Assembly: GCA_017642855.1 (NCBI GenBank)
Contig: JAEPOO010000001.1
Location: forward strand, 1,775,469 to 1,839,468
Length of the DNA: 64,000 nucleotides
Direction of reading: 5' to 3'
From: Pseudomonadales bacterium
GTDB taxonomy: Bacteria; Pseudomonadota; Gammaproteobacteria; Pseudomonadales; Azotimanducaceae
Of the stretch, positions 60,395-64,000 are shown one piece after another (position 1 is the first letter of the stretch; every line of letters starts with the position of its first letter). The notes under the pieces were generated by a model. The model saw only the letters and a list, made by a program, of their open reading frames with translations, ran no database searches and was not told the origin of the DNA. The position numbers were made by a program, and so were the translations under genes.

Positions 60395-62575
60395 GTGACC
60401 AACCGAGTTAATCAGCCCAAGACGACCGTTGGCGGTGGCATGAAAAAAGTCCTGTACACCCTGGAGAAGGTTCGGGCAATGGGCGTGAGCCGGGCCACCA
60501 AGGCGCTGGTCTCGAAAAACACCTGCAAAGCCTGTGGCCTTGGCATGGGCGGGCAGCTGGGCGGCATGACCAACGAGGCTGGCGAGTTTCCAGCCGTCTG
60601 CAACAAGAGCGTGCAGGCACAGTCCTCAGATACCCAACCAGAGATCCCTGTCGAGATCTTTCAGCACACCATTGAAGATCTGAAAGAACTGTCCGAACGG
60701 GAAATGAATTCGCTAGGCAGATTAAACACACCACTGTACAAAGCGGCTGGCGCAGATCGATACGAACCCGTGGACTGGGACGAAGCACTGGCCATGGTCA
60801 TTGATCGATTCCAGCAAACCGATGCTGCTCGAAGTTTTTTCTACAGTTCCGGGCGCTCCTCCAATGAGGCCGGCTTCCTTTTGCAATTATTCGCCCGACT
60901 GTTCGGCACCAACAACGTCAACAATTGTTCCTACTATTGCCATCAGGCCACCGGCGTTGCACTGGCTGGCACGATCGGTGCGGGTACCGCCACGGTGGAA
61001 CTGGAGGACCTTCCGAGCTGTGACCTGTTCTTTCTGATCGGCGCTAATCCGGCCTCCAATCACCCCAGGCTGCTGCATCAACTGAAAACCATCCGCGACC
61101 GCGGCGGCAAGGTCGTCGTGATTAATCCCGCAAAAGAACCAGGGCTGGTGAAATTTGCGGTACCGAAAAGCCCAGCTTCTCTCATTGCCGGTGGCACAGA
61201 AATCGCGAGTCACTTTCTGCAACCAAATATCGGTACTGATTACCTGCTGCTCCAGGGCATTGCCAAAGCTGTCATCGAAAAGAATGGTGAGGACCAATCC
61301 TTCATTGCACAGCACCTCGAGGGTTATTCAGATTACCGAGATGCCGTTCTGGCACTTACCTGGGAAGACATCACCCAGTGTGGGATCTCTCAGTCGGATA
61401 TTGAGGAAGTCGCCGAACTCTATATCGCTTCGCAGCGTTCAATCTTCGCCTGGGGTATGGGTATCACGCACCATCTTCATGGCGTGGAAAACGTTGAACA
61501 GATTGCCAACCTCGCCCTCTTGCGCGGCATGGTTGGCAGACCTGCTGCCGGGCTTCTTCCTTTGCGAGGGCACAGCAATGTCCAGGGTATCGGCACCATT
61601 GGCGTGAAGCCGGTGCTGGCCGATGAGGTCATGCAAAGGATGTCCGAAACCTTCGGGGTAACGCTGCCGAATACGCCAGGCATGGATACGATGGCATCCA
61701 TGCAAGCCGCTCACGCCGGTGACATTGATCTGGCACTCATCATGGGCGGCAATCTCTATGCCAGTAATCCGGATGCCCGCTGGGCGGCGAAAGCGCTCGG
61801 CAACATCAAATCAAAGGTATTCCTGACAACGACACTGAACCGCGGTCATGTTTACGGCTGTGATGAAGGGGAAAGCCTGATCCTACCGGTGACAGCAAGA
61901 GATGAGGAGTGGCAGCCAACGACTCAGGAATCCATGTTCAACTTCGTTCGATTATCCGATGGCGGCATCTATCGACTGAGTGAGGTCAAACCGGAGTCAT
62001 GGATCATCTGCCAGATTGCTGCGGGTGTTCTGTCTGATTGCCCCGTCGACTTCCATGTTTTTGAATCTCACCAGAACGTGAGGCAAGCAATCGCAAAAAT
62101 CATCCCGGAACTGGAAGAACTTGCGGACATAGAGGTCGCAAAGAAAGAGTTTCACATCAAGCGCCGCATTCTGCATGAGCCTGAATTCAACACGACTTCA
62201 GGCAAAGCGAGTTTCGCCGCTGTTTGCACGCAGCCAAAACAAACCACTGAGTTCATGATGAGCACCGTGCGCAGTGAAGGTCAGTTTAATTCCATTGTGT
62301 ACGAAGACGACGATGTCTACCGGGGCACAACCAACCGCTGGGTGGTCATGATGTCGCCAAAAGACATGGCGCGTCTTGGGGTCAATGCCGGCAACCAGGT
62401 GACCCTCAAGTCAAAGATCGGAGAAATGCCACTACTGGAAGTGGTTCCTTTCGATATCCAGGAAGGCAATTTGATGTGTTACTACCCGGAGGCAAACATC
62501 ATCACATCGACGGAAGTCGACCCAAGGAGCAAAACGCCTACTTTCAAGGCAACGCCGGTAGAAGTGATCGTCTGA
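60395..62575 (+). CDS. FdhF/YdeP-family molybdopterin oxidoreductase
   Basis: The protein has 726 residues. The start is taken as GTG 60395; an ATG at 60440 is an alternative. Near the N-terminus CKACGLGMGGQ and AVCNKS give three cysteines, probably an iron-sulfur site. Molybdopterin-domain motifs include FFYSSGRSSNEAGFLLQLFARLFGTNNVNNCSYYCHQ, FLIGANPASNHPRLL, GRPAAGLLPLRGHSNVQG and LIMGGNLYASNPD. The relatives are the YdeP/FdhF-like group, which lack proven formate activity. In E. coli YdeP is linked to acid resistance. No FdhE, FdhD or electron-transfer subunit is adjacent. Confidence 0.88.
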   Translation: MTNRVNQPKTTVGGGMKKVLYTLEKVRAMGVSRATKALVSKNTCKACGLGMGGQLGGMTNEAGEFPAVCNKSVQAQSSDTQPEIPVEIFQHTIEDLKELSEREMNSLGRLNTPLYKAAGADRYEPVDWDEALAMVIDRFQQTDAARSFFYSSGRSSNEAGFLLQLFARLFGTNNVNNCSYYCHQATGVALAGTIGAGTATVELEDLPSCDLFFLIGANPASNHPRLLHQLKTIRDRGGKVVVINPAKEPGLVKFAVPKSPASLIAGGTEIASHFLQPNIGTDYLLLQGIAKAVIEKNGEDQSFIAQHLEGYSDYRDAVLALTWEDITQCGISQSDIEEVAELYIASQRSIFAWGMGITHHLHGVENVEQIANLALLRGMVGRPAAGLLPLRGHSNVQGIGTIGVKPVLADEVMQRMSETFGVTLPNTPGMDTMASMQAAHAGDIDLALIMGGNLYASNPDARWAAKALGNIKSKVFLTTTLNRGHVYGCDEGESLILPVTARDEEWQPTTQESMFNFVRLSDGGIYRLSEVKPESWIICQIAAGVLSDCPVDFHVFESHQNVRQAIAKIIPELEELADIEVAKKEFHIKRRILHEPEFNTTSGKASFAAVCTQPKQTTEFMMSTVRSEGQFNSIVYEDDDVYRGTTNRWVVMMSPKDMARLGVNAGNQVTLKSKIGEMPLLEVVPFDIQEGNLMCYYPEANIITSTEVDPRSKTPTFKATPVEVIV

Positions 62576-62584
62576 GCGGGACGA

Positions 62585-63424
62585 CTAGAGCGTTCTCACG
62601 AACCAGCGGCTGGTTTCGACCAAAACACGGGCCGGATAGTTCGGTTGCGGATCTTCAAGCACGTTGAAGATATGGTCCGCGCCGCCAATCATCAGAAATG
62701 ATTTGTCGTTTGACGGTGAAAGCTTCAACCAGGCCGGGTCGTGAGTCGGCAGAAAATCTCTATCGCCACGAATTGTCAGCAGAGCACCGTGATACTGCTT
62801 CAGGAACCTCGCCGTATTCACGCCGACGAAGCCGTTGACGAACTCTCTGGTGAGTGTGATGTCTGTCCAATCCTGATAACTGGCTCGCCCATTTTTCACT
62901 GCGTCCCGCACAGCCTTGTCATATGACTCATTGCCGGTCATGCGCATTTCCTGCGCTGCTGACCAAAGCACGACGGACTGGAACGCTTCAGGATGTCTAC
63001 CCATCAGCCCCATGGTCGTCAGACCGCCAAGACTGAAGCCCACTACGCCAAACGCCGCACCTGGGTAACGCGTCTTCAGAAAGTTAAGTGCAGCCTCAGC
63101 CTCGCCAACACGAGATTCGAATGTGGACTCCGCCACATAGTCATTTCTTTCGCCTTCGCCGGAAAAATTGATTCGAAGACTGGCAATGCGTTGTTCGGCA
63201 AGTTGTTCTGCGAGATCTGCGTAGAGATTGCCGACTTCATCCATTTGCCCCTGAAAGCCATGGAGCAGGAGAACGACACGGCGAGGTAGATCCCGTGTTT
63301 TCGGCAGCATTAATTTGCCTTCGATACTTTTGCCGCCCCATCCAGGCTCAATGGTGACTGGGGTTTCTGCTGCTTGAAGAGAACAGCAGGCAACCAACAG
63401 AACGAGAGCCAGAAAATTACGCAT
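62585..63424 (-). CDS. Secreted alpha/beta hydrolase (serine aminopeptidase/S33-like)
   Basis: The protein has 279 residues. The signal peptide MRNFLALVLLVACCSLQAAE directs export; the cysteine pair could also form a weak lipobox. The hydrolase fold shows VVLLLHGFQGQMDE (oxyanion region), nucleophile Ser in GVVGFSLGGLTT, an acid near RGDRDFLPTHDP and His in IGGADHIF. It would be a periplasmic esterase or lipase-like enzyme. Its start overlaps the upstream phosphotransferase gene by 8 bases. Confidence 0.88.
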   Translation of the reverse strand: MRNFLALVLLVACCSLQAAETPVTIEPGWGGKSIEGKLMLPKTRDLPRRVVLLLHGFQGQMDEVGNLYADLAEQLAEQRIASLRINFSGEGERNDYVAESTFESRVGEAEAALNFLKTRYPGAAFGVVGFSLGGLTTMGLMGRHPEAFQSVVLWSAAQEMRMTGNESYDKAVRDAVKNGRASYQDWTDITLTREFVNGFVGVNTARFLKQYHGALLTIRGDRDFLPTHDPAWLKLSPSNDKSFLMIGGADHIFNVLEDPQPNYPARVLVETSRWFVRTL

Positions 63425-64000
63425 CGGCTATTGCCCTCTTGAATCCAGAGTACTTAGGCTGATCGATCGCAATCTGGTTAACCACGGTTTGCCGAAGATG
63501 ATTCTGCAGGGCTTTATTATCTAGAGAGACCTGTTTGTCGCGCAATTCGTTAACCAGCCGCCATCGCAACGATATCAAGTCCTCTTCGCTCTGGTAGAAC
63601 ACCTGCAACCGGTCGAGTTCCCGGCCCTGATGAGTCGGGCCAAGGGTCAGTTCACGCAGAACAATGTCGAGAGAATTTGAAGCAACCCTGGACAAGAAGT
63701 TTGCCCGTCCTTTCGTCTCCGCCATCACGTCGTTTCTCAAAAAATCACGCACGCTGGTCACGAGCTCTTCCGTGGTCGGAATGTCCAAAGAGCTGAATGG
63801 GTCGACAGGATCGACGACTTCCACGGGTCCTGGTATCAGCAGATTGACGCAATCCACCTGGCATTCCGAGCTGCGTCGTCCGATGGCCGGTCGCTCCACG
63901 GTTTTATCCGGTCCCGTTCGATAGTGCTCTGCCATACCGAGACAACCCACAGACCACCAGAAAGAACCAAAGACTTCCCAGAACTTCACATGGTCGGGGT
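63417..64000 (-). CDS. Phosphotransferase-DUF6285 fusion protein, N-terminus beyond the window
   Basis: The reverse frame is open to the window edge. A GTG at 63989 is a codon within the gene rather than its start. The first part (FWEVFGSFWWSVGCLGMAEHYRTG and AIGRRSSECQVDCVNLL) resembles the C-terminal end of aminoglycoside-phosphotransferase-like kinases. The second (TTEELVTSVRDFLRNDVM, RVASNSLDIVLREL and the 3' helices) resembles DUF6285. The two domains usually accompany acyl-CoA dehydrogenases, where the kinase phosphorylates a hydroxyacyl-CoA. That context would lie outside the window. The stop overlaps the hydrolase gene. Confidence 0.75.
   Translation of the reverse strand, partial: PDHVKFWEVFGSFWWSVGCLGMAEHYRTGPDKTVERPAIGRRSSECQVDCVNLLIPGPVEVVDPVDPFSSLDIPTTEELVTSVRDFLRNDVMAETKGRANFLSRVASNSLDIVLRELTLGPTHQGRELDRLQVFYQSEEDLISLRWRLVNELRDKQVSLDNKALQNHLRQTVVNQIAIDQPKYSGFKRAIADA

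Noticed and set aside
60395..62575. The YdeP/FdhF-like gene as a third selenoprotein
   Set aside because: The full-length frame has no internal TGA.
1..64000. CRISPR arrays, tRNA or rRNA genes, transposases, phage genes
   Set aside because: I looked for regular spaced repeats, clover-leaf ends and recombinase motifs and saw none.

Overview
The window reads as chromosomal DNA of a free-living, probably marine, gammaproteobacterium. This is inferred from a sigma-32 gene with the RpoH box, malate synthase G, FeoA/FeoB, vitamin-controlled TonB receptors, many acyl-CoA and CoA-transferase enzymes, and two selenocysteine genes of types reported from marine bacteria. Genes are densely packed with many 1-8 base overlaps. 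I saw no insertion sequence, prophage, CRISPR array, rRNA or tRNA gene.

Layout. 1-1.1 kb: the end of an exported protein and a repeat-rich non-coding stretch. 1.1-11.7 kb: a large sigma-54-type response regulator behind glcB, then an FMN-dependent glutamate-synthase-like protein, a malyl-CoA-lyase-like enzyme, an MFS exporter and an amidase. 11.9-17.2 kb: a TPP riboswitch controls a TonB receptor and a PnuC/PnuT-type transporter, followed by an RND permease. 17.4-22 kb: a channel-like RCK protein, a GrdB-like selenoprotein read through an in-frame UGA, and a hybrid histidine kinase. 23.7-32.2 kb: a long co-directional run of acyl-CoA ligase, SDR, CoA transferase, phosphatase-like, SRPBCC and Nudix genes. 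It leads into a compact module of TlpA-like thioredoxin, tiny cysteine-tailed lipoprotein, DUF3570 protein and ApbE flavin transferase. 32.5-38.4 kb: a broken transporter, a TPR lipoprotein, an NTF2-like protein, a methyltransferase, a DUF169 protein and rpoH with a clear terminator. 38.6-46.8 kb: a protein with SRPBCC and Rieske domains in unusual order, a Ycf46-like AAA ATPase overlapping an MTH1-like Nudix gene, gloB, an AhpD-like selenoprotein behind a dienelactone hydrolase, and a SulP transporter divergent from a cyclic-nucleotide-binding protein. 46.8-50.4 kb: a cobalamin riboswitch with BtuB, a small membrane protein and a BtuF-like protein. 50.5-64 kb: a lipoprotein, amino-acid permease, CHK-type kinase, Na+/Ca2+ exchanger, orphan cache-HAMP sensor, feoAB with a Fur-like box, SDR, DUF445 protein, YdeP-type molybdopterin enzyme, hydrolase and a partial phosphotransferase/DUF6285 gene.

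Most striking results. Two separate genes are each interrupted only by an in-frame TGA placed in a redox motif (UxxC and CxxU). Each TGA is followed at the expected distance by a SECIS-like hairpin with a 5-base loop whose second base is G. Ordinary gene calling would split both genes. Other candidates for new biology are the TlpA/DUF4266/DUF3570/ApbE module, and the B12 operon whose only inner-membrane component is a small protein, with a binding protein lacking a signal peptide.
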